A stretch of 64,000 bases of DNA from Formicarius rufipectus. Lineage: Eukaryota > Chordata > Aves > Passeriformes > Formicariidae. The notes beneath the pieces are model-generated. The model was not told the DNA's origin. It was given only the letters and a program-made list of their open reading frames with translations, and did no database searches. Within the stretch, counting starts at the first letter, position 1. Each line of letters begins with the position of its first letter. This document shows positions 11,501 through 25,570 of this stretch, piece after piece. Made by a program: the position numbers and the translations under genes. The stretch lies in assembly GCA_013399695.1 (NCBI GenBank), contig VXAU01000197.1:4738557-4802556 (forward strand). Direction: 5' to 3'.

Positions 11501-14500
11501 AACTCCAACTCATGCTGATTTTGGGCACTCTTAGCAGTGTAGATATCTAAGTAGTTAAATCTTTGTCTGTGGAAATAAGTCAGCCTTCACTCAGGTCTCC
11601 CCTCAGAACTCCAGAGGTTCAGGCTGTTGCCTCCAGCAAGATTTGTGTCCCCATCATGCAAACAGGCATCATTTCAAGTGTGTGCAGCCTCACTAAGTGA
11701 GGGAGTTTTCCCACTGGGAAATTTAAGCCGAAGCCACAAAGGTCCAGGACAGAGACCTGCGAGGTCACGAAGCCTTTCGGCTGCTTCACAGAAAGCTCCG
11801 TGGCTTTACAGAATCACCACTGTCAGTTCAGAGATATCTGTACCTTTTTTCTCTGAACCCAGTCTTCAATCTGCACTTTGCATTGCTGTCACCAGCAACC
11901 AATATTATATTACACTAACCAGACTCCCAGAGCAATATGTGCTCTCTGGCTCCCACAGGAGCAACAACACAGGCCTAATTCTGCAGTTCAGACATCATTA
12001 AGTTATCAATTCATATCTGCCTCTCAAGAACACCACATGAAAACACAAATCCTTCCTTTCTAATGACAGCTCTTTCCCCCCCCCTCCCCATCCAAAATAC
12101 CCAGTACAAAAGTTTGTTTTCTCTCAGATTCCTTTACTTAATTCAACATTTTATTTCTGGAATGACAACAGCCTCGAGCAACTCCATTAATTTGTTACAG
12201 AGTGAGAGAGCTTTGCATTCCGAGGGTGACTGCTGACCTCCTCCCCTGTTCCCTTGCTTATTGACACAGCCCTGCTCAAGCACATCCCAGTATCAGAACA
12301 AAGCATCATTTTCCATGCTTGAATGCATTATTTTACTTTATGAATACACATGTGACATATTTTACAAACTTGCTGCAGATGCTGTCAGAACAGACCAAAT
12401 AACCATCCCTCGGTATCTCTTCTCTTACTACAGTGATCAAAGGCTGAAGCTTGTCATTCACACGTGGAGAAGAGGAGAAGGAGCCTCCAGCCTCATCCAG
12501 GACTTCTTGGGTGTTTGTTTCTCTCTCTGTTGCTGATTAGCAATTTACAGTTTGATTTTTCGAAGCACAACGACAATTCCCGATAGCTTTGGAGGAGGCA
12601 GTTCAAGGAGATCTTGTCAAAATATTTGTGTGTGAGGAAAGTGAAACCTTATTATGACTTTCATGCTGTGAGACACCAAATACAGTTACCTTGCTCGCAG
12701 ACAATTACTAACAGGCAAAGAACAAAAACTCTCAAGCAAAACCAGATAGGGGTGAGGTCATACTTGCTGGGTGGTTCACTTGTGTTAATGTATTAATGCA
12801 ATACGAGATAATGAGCATTAGCTGACAGCATTTTCAAACTCTCTAAGAGTCAAGAGGAGTAAATTAGATGAGATTGGAGATTGCCTGAGAAGGCAAAAAG
12901 CTGCATCTAATTCTTTTCTCAATGACAGGGCAATTATGAAACTGAGAAGGAGTCACAGGACATCACTATCATAGCCCACCACACACGGGCACGGCCTGGC
13001 ATCTGGAAGTGCTGAGGATGCAGCTCCACCACAGCTCATTGGCAACATCTCCCCGTTCAAAGCTGCTGTCATGGGCAGTGACAGGGAGCAGCACAAGAGC
13101 CACGTTCACCTTCTGCTTAGTGGCACCTCCTATAAACCTGTGTGTGGAAACATCACAAGTGCAGTTCAAGTTTGAGTCAATTCAAGTTCAAGTCATATCT
13201 TATTACATCCAGCAGTGCACATCTATCCACAGCCTAGAGAACAGAATTCCGCACAAACTCAGCATCCAGGTCACTTCAGCACTCTGCTTGTCTGGCATTT
13301 ATACCTAGAGCCAAGCACATAATTCACACTGTATAATTTATCCATGGGATTCAGCCCATGGAACATTCATGTTTATCCATACTTATTTTTTAGAAAATGC
13401 AGTCAACTTCTCCTCTTCTTCTGAACTCTACAAAAAGATTATGAATATCTGGCTATATTCTTCTAGGGTTTGAGCTCTTGGCTAGCTGTGATCAGACAGA
13501 TTAATTCACCTCTTGTTCAGTCTTCCACCTTCATCTGTTCTTGTTTCCTGAGTGGAGGAAAATGTGTGCAAGCACTAAATCTCAACCATGCTATTCTAAC
13601 ATTTGGATTCCATTATCCTAGAGATAACATATAATCCTATAACGATATGTAATAAATTAACATTTAATCTCATACCAGAGAGTTCAAAGGGATCAGAGCC
13701 AGCTGGTGCTAAAATAAGCATTTGCTAGAGGCTGCAAGAGTGGGAGCTGAAGATGAGATGTAAGATCTAAACTGCTCTGATGCCTTGGCTTGGCAACACT
13801 GGTTGGCAAGGAAAGGATGGAATAAACCCTTGATATGAAGGGCCCATCTCTGCAACCAACCAACCTGTGCTCTTTCACTGTGAGTGAAGTCCTTGCAGTC
13901 CTTTCAACAGCAGGAGAGGAAGATTTCCCAGCACAGAGCAAACAGGCAGGGAGGGTCATCACCACACAGTGCTGCACAGGGGACTTAATCCAGTGCTTCA
14001 TTCGTGCCCTACTTGTCCAGGTGCCTCAAGACCTGGTGAGGCTGGGAACAAGCACCCAGCCCAGGGCTGAGCTCTCTCCAGCTGCAGAGAACCACTGCCA
14101 CCCTCTTCTTCCTCCCGGCCCTGCTTTGTGCAAACACAGAATTGATGAGGGATGAACACAGAGAAGCCAAAACTCATTTTTCAGTTTGTTTCCCTCTCAC
14201 GTGGCTCCACACCCAGAGCTGATACACTGACCACTGCACAATCTTCATTAGTACCAAGGGATGTTAATAAAGGTTTACCCACAGAGGCTTCCTTTGTAAA
14301 TGCACACAGTGAGCCTGGTGCAGGGGATTTGTCTCTCTCAAGACAAGCACAATTAGAGCCCCAGCAGAAGACACAGCCTCCCAAGCCACTGACAATGACC
14401 AAGGGCTGCTGACCCAAAGAGCAGAGACAAATCCCTGGCTTGGCAAAATTCCTCCAACTTCCACCAAGTCATGATTTCACTGCTAGGGTAAGAGGATAAA

Positions 14501-17500
14501 GAACTGTTTTTATCTTCCCAGATGCTCCATGTGCCACCTCTGTTGTCGCAGTCATGTCCTAAACATGGTACATTTTTCTGGAAATTTGCAGACCTTAATC
14601 TTCGTTTGTGGGCAGCAGCAGGAAAGACAAAAACAAACAGAAACCTACTGACATCAGTCAACTCCAATCATCAGGTCTTTTCTCTGAATCCAAAGACACA
14701 CTTCATTGCTCCATCTCAGACTATAAGAAGCAGCCTCTCGGGTAGCCAAGAGAGACAAGAATCCATCAGACACAGTATTTTTAAAAAATCCTGTCAATCC
14801 TCTTTGCTAGTTTTTAGTGATGACACATCAACTTTACTGCCAAATTAGCTAGAAAACAACAGCAGCTAAAAGAAACAAAATTTAAAAAAAATTAAACAAG
14901 ATAACCAATAAAAATATACAGGGAACTGAATTTCACAACTTGACACTGACTACAGTTCTGTAGCTGAAGAAAACTTAATAAATAAAAATAACAAAAAAAA
15001 AAATGAAGTGTGATGGAGTTATCTTCGCTCCAGCATTTAACACACATTTCTATTACCCTTTCTCGATTAGCCAAATGAAGATCAATGTATCTATAAAACT
15101 CAATGACATGTTAATGCAAACCTTAAAAAAGATAAAATGCCTTTTATCTCAGTCTTAGGAAAACCTAATAAAGAATTAACAGTCCATGAAGCTGTGGAAT
15201 TTCACTCAAGGCTTTACTTTATGCCAGGACTTCCTACTCCATTATTTTTTAATGGACAGGTTTCCCCAGGCTTTGGGACATGTCAGTACAATTGTACATT
15301 GCCATTACAATTGGTCCTATATTTTCTTTCAGGGCTGGGATAGGGACCACACTGTAGTATGTGAACTTAAAACATGGACAACATCCACAAAGGATCAGAA
15401 ATGCAAATCTGGAGTAACTGTTAAATAAATATTTAAAAAAAAAATCCATTTTGATAATGATCTGACAATTAATGAATTTATGAGGCAAAACTTTCACCTG
15501 CAGGATGAGAACTCTGGATCAGAGCTCATTTGTAACATCAGCATTTCAAACATCTCTAAGAAGCAAATGCCAGGAATCTACCAACCCAACACTCAATGTT
15601 GAGTCTTTGAAGAGTGGCAGACAAATATTAGTCTAAGATTTTGCTCCAGATGGGTTCTCAGAATTAACCAGCCTTCAGTGACTGGCACAGGCCATGCTGA
15701 GAGGCTGGGAGCCACAAAGCCAGCCACCCCTCAAACTAGTTGGGAAACAGGTGCCATCCAAGCTCCCAGCTATATTTATTTCTGCTGACAAATACAGCAG
15801 CCAGATCAGAAATTTCAAATGCCAGTACTCAAAAACCAAATTAAATCCAACACTTCTGCACACGTTTAAAAGTTGCTTGTTCTCTAAAGGGCCTGAACAC
15901 CTGCAGTTCCCACTGAGACTAAAGAAAATGCAGATCATTTCCCATGTCTGCTAATTGAGGTGGGCTTGACTTTAATGCCAAGGAAAGAGCCCCACACCTT
16001 CTAGACACCCATGGGTGAAGAACTGAGGCCACAGTGCCCAGCTGAGAAGGATGTTTGTCGTGGGAGAACATGCCAGGAGGAGCAGGAGAGACACAACACA
16101 GAGAGCCTGAGCTCACATACTCTTCGAGGCTGACAGGTTTGGCCTTGAGAATAAGCACAGGGAGAACAGAGACAGCAGCAGGCAGGAAATGCAGTCCCAA
16201 GGAAAAGCAGAAGGCAACAGTCCAGGAGACCAAGATGGGAAAAGCAGTGAGCAAAGAGGAGGTGGCAGGAGCAGGAATGAAACTTGACTGCACAAAGACT
16301 GACAACTCACTATTTCCATCAAAACAGCTAAGCCATCAATCATGGGTCCAAAAAGCTAAAAGCCACTTTGAAGCCTTTCTCTCCTCCCTGGGACGAGGAT
16401 GTCTTGCCCTTAACACACTGGAGTCCAACCTTCCTGCCTTGAAGCTCCCATCAGCACAACATTCTCCCCCAGGAGCTGCACAGTTTGTACCAGTTTACCT
16501 GGGACCACCCTCACCTCCCTTTCTACCTTTGCTTTTCCCTCTGCTTTGGTAGAACAGCTGCTTCTCCCAGGCACTCTGAGATTAATTATTCTTGATTCCT
16601 CTCCTGCACAGTGCCCTGATCTGGAAAATTTATTTAGATAACTTCTCAGGCAGCATATTTATCTGCTGGCCTCAACATCTGCCTGAGCATAAAAATCAAC
16701 ATCTAACAAATGTCATGCCAGTTGGGCAGAGATTGTCCTCTGCCAACCTCACCACCCTTGTTCTGGTAGACTTGGATCTCGTGGCAAGAAGCCTGAGTGT
16801 GTCCCCTGCCTCCTATTTGAGGAACAAGCACAGCTCTCAGCCAGAACAAGAAACCAGGCATGGGACAACAAGAGGGGAGGGCATCCCATCCCATCAGGCC
16901 ATGGGGAGCGTGCTGGATTCAGTCCTCAAGCACTGCCTGATCCACTCCACTGCTCCATCAGCCAGATGCATAAGCAAAGAGACAAGATTCAATCTGGGAC
17001 AAGAAGAAAGGACACCAAACACACCAGGCAGGGAAACCCACATCAAGATCCCCCTCTCTGCAGTCCCACTCCAAGCATCCACTGAGGACATTCAGGCACC
17101 CTCACACCCACATCTCATCGCTGCCTTTCAGCCCAGGGTAGGAGTTGGATGACTCAGTTGCCCTGTTTTGGGGGAATGGGAACAAGGCTGACAAACCAAG
17201 CCGCTGGCATTTCTTCCTCCACGTACAAGTGCTGGATACAGAACAACAGCCTCGGATGCATCTCGTACTGCAAATTCATTTGTTGGCAAAAAAAGGCTTA
17301 TTTTGCCATCTTTACTCACCCATCATCTCATACACACCAAGTACATTTGGATCACCAAGGTGGGATGCTAAATTAATCAACAGGAAGCACTGCCTCCCAA
17401 AGGCAGCCTATTCCTGATCTGTTCTTGGCTAATCTTCAAGGAATGCTCTGCCACTCTTACTCATACAGAAAATGTGTAAGAGCTGCAAACACAGGAAAAT

Positions 17501-20080
17501 ACTGCTCTGTGCAGTGGGGTTCAGACCAGCATCCTTTGTTGCCTGACATGGAAAATTCCACCACCAGACTGCCAAGAGTCCCGTCTGAGAGCCACTACTT
17601 TTAAAAATTCTTATAAAAGTCTGCTGAAAGCTTCAAAAAACCAATCAAAGATAAGAGAAATAAAGACCTACCTAATAAAAGCAAAAATCCTAGCCCTTAC
17701 CTTTCAAACACACCCTTTGAATCTCATCATCTCCACCGAATTTTAGTTGAAACTTAGAGTCAGATATTTATAGGCACCAGACTATAAATGAACCTCCCTT
17801 TTGATATCACCCTTCTAGCCTCCACTTCAAGGCTGGGCAGACAGAAACATGAAGATGGGGGGTGAATCAGTTCAAGAGGGGGAACTTGTCAATCAAAGTT
17901 GCTAAGGCAAGACAACAACAAAACTCGGGTTTAACCTCAGAAGTGACCACCTGTCACAGCGTGGCACTTCTGACTGCCTGTCACCAACCTGCTTTGAAGA
18001 GCAGGGATGCTGCACAAGCCTTCCTGAAACTCAGCAAGGAAAAATGCACCTGTGTGCTGGGCAGTCATCAAGGCTTCCCAAAGCCTGCAACCAAAGGAAT
18101 TCCCAACAAGTTCCAAGTAAGTTTTGTAGAAGAAAAACTGCAGTATAAAGGACTGCCAGAGGTAGAGGCTCCACAATGCTCCACTGTGCTCCTGGCACAT
18201 CATTTCTCAGAAAAATTAGAGCACTTTTTACATAACCACATTTGACTGTGGCACAAGGTTGCACATGGAGAGATCCTGTGTGTTCCCTCAGCCCAAGCTC
18301 CAAGGACATGGGGCTGTGGAACACACTGAGAGAGCACGGCTGGGAATGCAAGGTCCACCTGCCACGGAGCTCCCCAGCTTGAGTCCAGGGAAACTGGAAG
18401 TATCTGCAAGGGAATGGAGGATAGACCAGAAGAGGTAACGATTTTTCTTCTTCTTCTTGGCTCATGTTGGAATTTATTGAGATTTGTGTCTCCACCAGGT
18501 GCAGTGTAGATGTTTAGCTGCACCCCTGACACAGATTGCCAGTAGGTTTTGTCTAACTCATTCTATTCCACCAGTACAGATCTAGAGCTTAAACTGAACA
18601 TATCTGAAGTTTCTAGAAATGTTTTAAGAAATGCAGTATATTTGTCCATGCAGTTAATTGCAGAGATTGCAATAAAACCAAGAATGTTTGCTTTTTCTTC
18701 TAAGTGTAGGAGTAAAACCGAAAAAAATGCAATTTTAACTAATCAACAGCCTTGTCTTACTCTTTCCTCAGTGTTTAATCACAACGTTTCCAGCGCATAC
18801 AGCTTGCAACAAAGATCCAAACGAGTTAATTTTCCTAAAGCAAGAAGAGTTACAAAACCTGTAAAGCAAGTTAGTCAGTCTTCACCTCCTGAACATAAAC
18901 CTATCCCACAAGAGCCAAAAACAAAATCCCAGGAAGCCTGGGCTCCTGGCAGCAGTGGGGTCCAGCACAGGCTGGGGGAGCAGGGAGGTTGAATCCGTGC
19001 CCTGCCACAGACCCTCCCAGCCCTGGGGCTGTGCCAGTGCTGTCTCCGACACCACCTTCGAGTCTTGTCACCTTATCAATGACCACCAGCAATTTGGGCA
19101 GACCAACTTTCACTGCACTTCATTATGTTTTTAGCATAAACTCAAAATCGATTGTGCCTCGTTAATAAAATTCCACCGCAACAAACTCATTAGTGAGCCT
19201 CATTAATTTTTTATGCACTTCTACTGATGTGCACGAAGCCAGCTGACCTTGCAGGGACAAGTGTCACGTACATTACACACTTCACGTTTTCTCATTGCTT
19301 TCCTGTCATTTACAGCAGTTGCAACACGTTTCCCAAATAGCAGAGCCTGGCTTTTCAGTGAAGCTCAGAGCTGGGCTTCTCCCTCCTGCCACGTGATTCC
19401 TCATCATGCCTGCCTAGGCCAGCGTGCCCAAAGGATCAGGGAAGCACAAAGAGGCCTCAAAGCTATTCCCACCTGCAGAACAGATGCAAAGCAAAGCCTG
19501 GCCACACCTGAGCCTATAGGGAAACACAAGGATTCGGTGGTCACCGAGAAAACCATCTCTGCAGGCAGCGAGGATGTGCAGCCTCCGCCCTGCTCACCCC
19601 CAGGATGATGCCAACTTCCATCCCACTCAAATGCTCTCAGCAGGGGACACTCACTGGTGGTTTCATAACAAATAGCCCAAATGCCAGTCAGGCCATCCCA
19701 AGGCTGGCCTCAGCATGGCCCAAAGCATGGGATGTGCCACTGACAGAGGCAAGTAGCTCTTCAGTCAGTAAAGCAGAAATAAAATAATTTAGGAAGAAAA
19801 TGAAACTTCTGCTTGAGTAAGGACTTCCGGATCAGGCATTAAATCTGCCTGGTATCACTCTCCAGTGTCATCACACCCCTATTTTCTCCTTGTAAAGCAC
19901 AGTATTGATTTTTAAATGTTTTCATTCACACTTAGAAGCTTTCCAGGATTGGATTTTATTCTTTAATATTATCTGCTGAATGGTGAAGCACAGGATCATG
20001 TTGTGTGGGAGCACCACAAGGTCTTAATCACTGGGAGTCCATAACAACAGGCCAACTGCAAGGAATTTCAGAGGTAAAGG
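8600..20080. other. Intron segment, no gene seen
   Basis: Mostly unique sequence. It holds a C9 run at 12076-12084 and an A11 run at 14993-15003. Two blocks look like candidate conserved elements: 9081-9240 (AT-rich with retained CpG and paired GATCA words) and 12121-12240, which has two TEAD/MCAT-type words in opposite orientation (GGAATG at 12159-12164 and CATTCC at 12216-12221). Frames such as 16592-17152 (plus, 186 codons) and 18549-18992 (plus, no ATG start) match nothing I know. Confidence 0.5.
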
Positions 20081-20083
20081 GGA

Positions 20084-20155
20084 GCTTTCCTTGGGACAGG
20101 GGCATGGACTGGACGACCCTTCATGTCCCCTCCCAGCCCTATTTCCCTATGAATG
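20084..20155 (+). mobile_element. CR1-type LINE 3' tail remnant
   Basis: Bases 20105-20138 read TGGACTGGACGACCC then a TCCCCTCCCAGCCC word, which follows the typical 3' end of avian CR1 elements (a TTGGACTAGATGACCT-like stretch followed by TCCCTTCCAACCC). The terminal ATTCTATGA-type repeats are degraded to TTTCCCTATGAATG. Only the tail is recognisable; the 5' limit is unclear. Diverged and non-functional. Confidence 0.6.
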
Positions 20156-20199
20156 GTCAAGCACACTCAGCATCTGAAACAGGTAAGAGTTAAAGGTGC

Positions 20200-23100
20200 C
20201 CTCTGAGACATCAGCAGCATCTCAGCAGTGGGGAAGATGACCGGTTATCCTACTTTATGTCATCCCTCTAAAATCTGGCTATCTTGGAGCTTATCTGTAA
20301 GCCATACTCTGAGTTTCTCAGATCTTACCAATCACCACAACATATTGTACAAAAAGAGCAGCAACTTCTCACAACTGAACAGTTTACCACAGTATCTCCT
20401 GAGTCCAATGAAGTCTCATCCTGATACTGCCCATATCCACCATGGGCATCAGTCATGTTTGGAGGGTTAATCTGTTAAAATATAGCAAAGAGTCAAGTAC
20501 TGAGCATTATCCAAGTGACAAGTGCTTATGCATATTTTATGAAGCATCTTCAACCACAGTTCAATGTATCCAAGAATACTGCTGAAAAATGGCAGATTCT
20601 AGAGGGGATTTGGAGAGGAAATAACATATAGAATAGGAGGACAGATGTTGCTAATTTATGATGCAAAGGCCTTTACTGAAAAGTGCAAATTTTGCTTAAG
20701 ATTCTCTACAAATGCTATTTTAATGCTGATTTCCTCCTCTTCAGAATTTCACAAACATTTCTCTGTAAGAACTTCAGCTTGGCTTAGAAGTTTAGCTTGG
20801 ATCAAAAGCAGCATCTGTAACCAGCAATTAAACTGGAGCTTCAGTATTTTGCATGTTTTTAAAACCCACCCACCTTTTAAGAAACCCATTTGGAAAAACA
20901 CAGCTAAGCTGTATGTTGGGAATGTGAGAGTGCTTTCTGCTCTTCTGCCTTTCACTCTTGCCAGGGTTGTTGGGACTTTTTGACCTGGGACTAATCTCAG
21001 AACAGTGACAGAGCAGGAGTCAGTGAGACGGATGTTTGCTAATACCCAAAGAGCTCAGAAAACCAAAGTTAAATCATCTCTTGAAAAAAAGAAAAGCATG
21101 ATATATTGGCCCAAGTGCTTCATCAGTCATTCCCAGTGCCTCATGCACCATCTCATGATCCTGCTTTTCCTATCAATGTTGAAGAGCATTTGGAACATGA
21201 GTCAGCTGGTTCTCCTCCTCCCTTCCCGCTCTATCCAAAAAGGTTTGAACTACAAATGAGGTAGAGTTTGTCTCATGTCCCACATGCAAGAACCTGCACA
21301 GACTCTTCTCTGCTTAGCAGCCCCTCCACACAGAGATGTGGCTTCATGGCTCCTCTGCAGCCCTCCAAAGACAACACTCTACAGAGCAGATTATTTTCTG
21401 CAACACACTACAGAGCAGCAGAGGGGTCTGTGAAATCCTCCTTGTACATAAATATCAGTTAAACATAAAAAAGGAGAACCATGTGCTGACTTCTCCTTCT
21501 GGCATTCGGTCCAGACACTGCTGGATCGTGTCAAAGTGCAAATGAATGGCAGACACCATCGTGTGCAGACACTGCACTGAAAAACCTGCATCAGTCCAGG
21601 GCTTTCACTCTATCACAGGGCAGCGTTTGCTCCTCAGTTAAGGCAGTATCATTACTTCACACAAAGTGACATTTAAAAACCAAACATATGCCAAAAACCC
21701 CCACAACTTTATGGTTGCATAAGTTGGCAATAAAAAAATTCAAGAATTGGGAGTTCTCTATACAACCACGTTGGGGATGGGAGTGCCAGGGGCCAACTCC
21801 ACAGGTGGGACAAGGCAATAGCCTAAAACTTCACCCACCAACCCAGACACATGATTTGGGGTGTCTCAAGCTCAGCTCTTTACTTCAACCACACAACAGC
21901 ACGAGCTCAAACCACAGCAGCTCCGCATTTCACTTCCCAGGGTGCCTCTGGCTCTCCTGCAAATCAGGAATGTCGAGATGGGACCCCAGAGAACAAGGGA
22001 AGGCAAGCAGAGATCAGCATGGGCTGCACCTCCTTCCTTGGCACCACAGAGGAAACCCGTGGTGAAGGATTCAGAATCCATAATTGAGTGGCAGCCCCTC
22101 CACCCATGGAGTGCTGCAGCCCAAACAATGACCGACCTCGGAGTTCAAAGGCAGCTCCTGATGAGTGTGGGGGGAGCAATGTTCATTATAAGCACTGCTG
22201 CTGTCTGGGCTTATCGAAAGCAAAGGGGACTCTGCTCTTCCATTAATGCTGCCAGAGATTCACTGTCCATCAGCACCAGGTCACACAGGCCATGAGCATC
22301 CCTGGGAAGGAAGGTCTGTGTCCACCCACACCCCACCAAACATCGACTTAAACCAGTCGCTGCTGCCCTGGTGCCGGTGCTGGTGGGGGTGTCCCCAGTG
22401 TCAGAGAGCTCTGGGGAGGCTCCCAACACTGAAGGCACCTGGGCAGATCCAGCACAGCCTCTTGGCAGCAAAGGGCTGCTCTGAGCATGGCTGTACCTCC
22501 TGCTCACATACATCCACAGTGCTTTTGTGGAGGAGAGTGATTACCCTGCACAACGCTCTCACCCATCCCAAGCAGAATTTATTTACCATTATTTTTGGTT
22601 TTAATCTGATAAGCTGAAATTTCAGAACACTTGTCTGCAAAAACACTGCATTTCAGAGACATGTAACAAATACCAACTGTTTATAGACTCGGTTATTTAT
22701 TCCCAGTGTATCTTCCTGCCTTTTACTGGCCACGTCTTTTATCAGCAATAACCAAGTACCTTTCAAGTTGACAACCTGTTTGGTTTATGGCTGGAAAAAT
22801 GCATCCAAGTGTCTTTCAAGCTTGCTCTGGCTGCAGAGAATTTAAATTGCTCAATGAATGTCATTTTGCAATGTTTAGTTATTATTCACACTTTGTTTTA
22901 CTTTTTTGTTGTTGTTGTTAATCAGTGTTGTCTTAGGATGGGCTTCTTAAGGCCAAGAAAACTTTTCAAAATCAACAATGTCAGTGCCAGAACCAAGTCT
23001 ACCGGTCCACTTATTACCCAAAATTATAGTGTCTGAAAAGAAGAACAATCATAATCAAGGTCCAAGCAATTTCAAGATAAGCAATTACTAGTTAGCTTTA

Positions 23101-25300
23101 AAAGGAGCTGGGCTTCAAGGATATGGGAAGAAAATCAGCTAATGAAGAGTGACAAAAGAAAAGAAAATAGTTGGAGGCTGACTTTGGAGCAGCTTGCAGG
23201 GACACACAGGCTGTTTGGACCTGCAAGGCACGCACACACAACTACAGGATTTCAAGGCAAGAGGAGAAAGCCCAAAAAAGCCCAGTGAATACATGTGTGT
23301 TCTGCCTGAACACTCAGACATGGACTCCAGCTCTGCCATGCCCATTGGAACAGAGAATATGTCACTGACACATAAAATAAACCCCACCAAAGCATTGGAG
23401 TGAAGCCAAGAGGCTCCTCAGGATGTGTGGTCACCTCCCATACCTGCTCCCCTCCCACACCCAGGTACCAGCTGGCAGGAGTCTGCCCTCTTCCTCCTCA
23501 CCAAGGGCTGACTTCACATCACTCCTCCCATCATTTATTTCCTTTTGAAAGTGCTGATTCCCAAGCAACAATCATGCTTCTGTGTTTTAATGTTTAGACT
23601 GCAGTCAGTCCCCTGCTCTCCCCCAAGGCCCCTCCAGGTTCACAACAGTGACACCTTCCCTTCAGAGTCAGTCTCCAAGAGCCACCATTTCTCTCCCTAA
23701 TTGAATTGTTGTCATGGAAATCGTTCCTCCTCTCCATCTTACTGAGAGGCTTCAAATAAAGAAAAAAAACACCAGCCCCCTGCTCCACCACCTCTCCAGC
23801 AACCAGCTACACCACAACTCCTCCCTGAGCACACCACAGCCCCATGGAAGCCCCCCAGTGCTCTTCTCCCCCTGCCCCATGGGGTGACCCGACCCAAACA
23901 TCTGGGCACCAGCACAATGGATCATCCCAGACACCACTCGGGTGGTGTGGCCAGGTTTGCCACCCCACTTCCTTTCTCAGAGGTGCAACACCTCCACAGC
24001 TCAGGAGCCACCAGCTATGAGACACAGGGTGCAGCCACAGCCACCTGTTCTCTGTCTGTAGGTGTATATATAGCTATAAAGTGTTTGGGTATATTGTATA
24101 AAAGTCTTTTTGCTTACATAACAGGCGGTAATTCTGCAGTCAAGAAATTCTGTTTGGTTTTTTTTCCAGGCTGCAAAGTTAATTACTGAAAATCACCTCT
24201 GATGAACTTCCAAGACAAAGGTTGCTGGCTCCAGAAGCAGAGGAGAGCTGAGCTGGCTCCAAAGAGAGAGGAAGAAACAATTGTGCTCAAAACATAACCT
24301 CGAACTGCTGAGCTGGGAGCCTGTGCCCAGGTGTGGGGGGCTGCAGGGCCACCCAAGCCAGGCCACCTTCTTCAACTTCATTTGACAAAGGCAAAACCAG
24401 AGGTCAGTGTGAGGCCAAGGACAGCTTTCAGCTCTTCCTAATAGGCAGGGCCTGCACAGAGAACTAGGATTAGAACACCCTAATTCGAGCTAGGAAGACA
24501 CAAGCCAGCATTCAGCCATGACTAATACCCCAAATATTCTCAAGATGGAAAACAAGAAATCTCTTCCATGATCATTCACTGACAGAGTCCCATAAAGCTA
24601 CTAATTAGAATGGCATTTGCAGTCTATATTTCATTTCATTTGATGTTTTCACTCTGATTAGTTATTCTATCACCTGCAGAGAGCTAGTTAGCTCAATGCA
24701 AAGATGTCATAGGACTTAATCAAGTAAAGTAGAATTTCAGAGAGAGAATTCAGCTACCTCTGTCCTGCTCAGTGTCGTTACCCTGTTAATAACTTCTCTT
24801 AAAATTAAAGTTGAATGAAAGCTAAGAAGAGTCAAGTTAGGTCAGTGCTCAGAAGAGAGAAAAAGGGTGAGCTGCAGAAAAATCATGTATTACTGATCCT
24901 TTCTTCTGGATAAACAACCCAGCCAAACACCACAGCTTCTGGAGGAATTATAAAGCAAGGTTTAGTGGTCCCTGACTAAACAGTGCATCTCCTAGGAGAA
25001 GCAACACTCTTCCCAGTGTCTTCTCACACCAAGCCATCCAGCCTACCTGAGTTGCTTTCAGGTGTCAAATACAATGGGAAGGTGTTCTCTCCCAGACAGG
25101 CTGTCAGTGGTCACAGTCTCTGCCAAACATCTTGCCAAGAGATCCTGTCTCACAGCTTCCCAGGGCTGCTGGAGCAGCAGCATCACTTCACGTGTCTCCC
25201 CTGCCCACAGCCCTGCAGAGTGCCTTTTCACCATGCCACGACATGCTGATTTTTGTGCTGCTGATACCCTACTGTAACCCCAGATTCTCTGCCTCAAGTG
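20200..25300. other. Intron segment, no gene seen
   Basis: Unique sequence with a (GTT)4 microsatellite at about 22908-22919 inside a T-rich stretch. GC-richer, CpG-poor patches near 22.0-22.5 kb and 23.4-24.0 kb create overlapping chance open frames on both strands. No exon, RNA gene or further repeat recognised. Confidence 0.5.
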
Positions 25301-25329
25301 CTGCCTGGCCTCCTATTTGCCCTGTGCTG

Positions 25330-25570
25330 CAATTCTTGCCCCAAGCTATCACTTGAACCTTTCATCCCTTCTTCCAGATCACCATTTCAATCTGTCCAGA
25401 TTATTTTAAGAAACCTCTCTGGTTCTTCTTCCCTGAGAATCTGCAGTCTCTCTGGACTTTATCTCACCTGTCAGTTTAACAAACGTATCCTCCATTCCAT
25501 TACCCAGATTGATAATGAAAATATTGAACACAGATGGACAGGAGCCAGCCCTGCAGAGCCTCACAGATTT
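25330..25570 (-). mobile_element. Decayed CR1 LINE fragment (reverse transcriptase region)
   Basis: Minus-strand translation of about 25,553-25,440 gives AGSCPSVFNIFIINLGNG followed by a KL-type stretch. This parallels the conserved CR1 reverse-transcriptase segment reading roughly GVPQGSVLGPVLFNIFINDL and then KFADDTKL. The catalytic aspartate pair of the FADD motif is replaced here (reads LTGE), so the enzyme is dead. At DNA level the plus strand shows the familiar antisense word TGATAATGAAAATATTGAAC. The element is 5' truncated and probably frameshifted; its limits are approximate. This fragment is the best single indicator of an avian or other sauropsid source. Confidence 0.68.

Noticed and set aside
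13170..13200. TTCAAGTTCAAGTC word suggesting a tRNA B-box
   Set aside because: No A-box, no cloverleaf stems and no terminator in the right places.
16592..17152. 186-codon plus-strand frame
   Set aside because: Irregular composition, no domain or splice context; frames this long are expected in 64 kb of sequence.
18549..18992. 147-codon plus-strand frame in AT-rich sequence
   Set aside because: Begins at TTG rather than ATG and matches no family I know; ends in unrelated GC-rich sequence.
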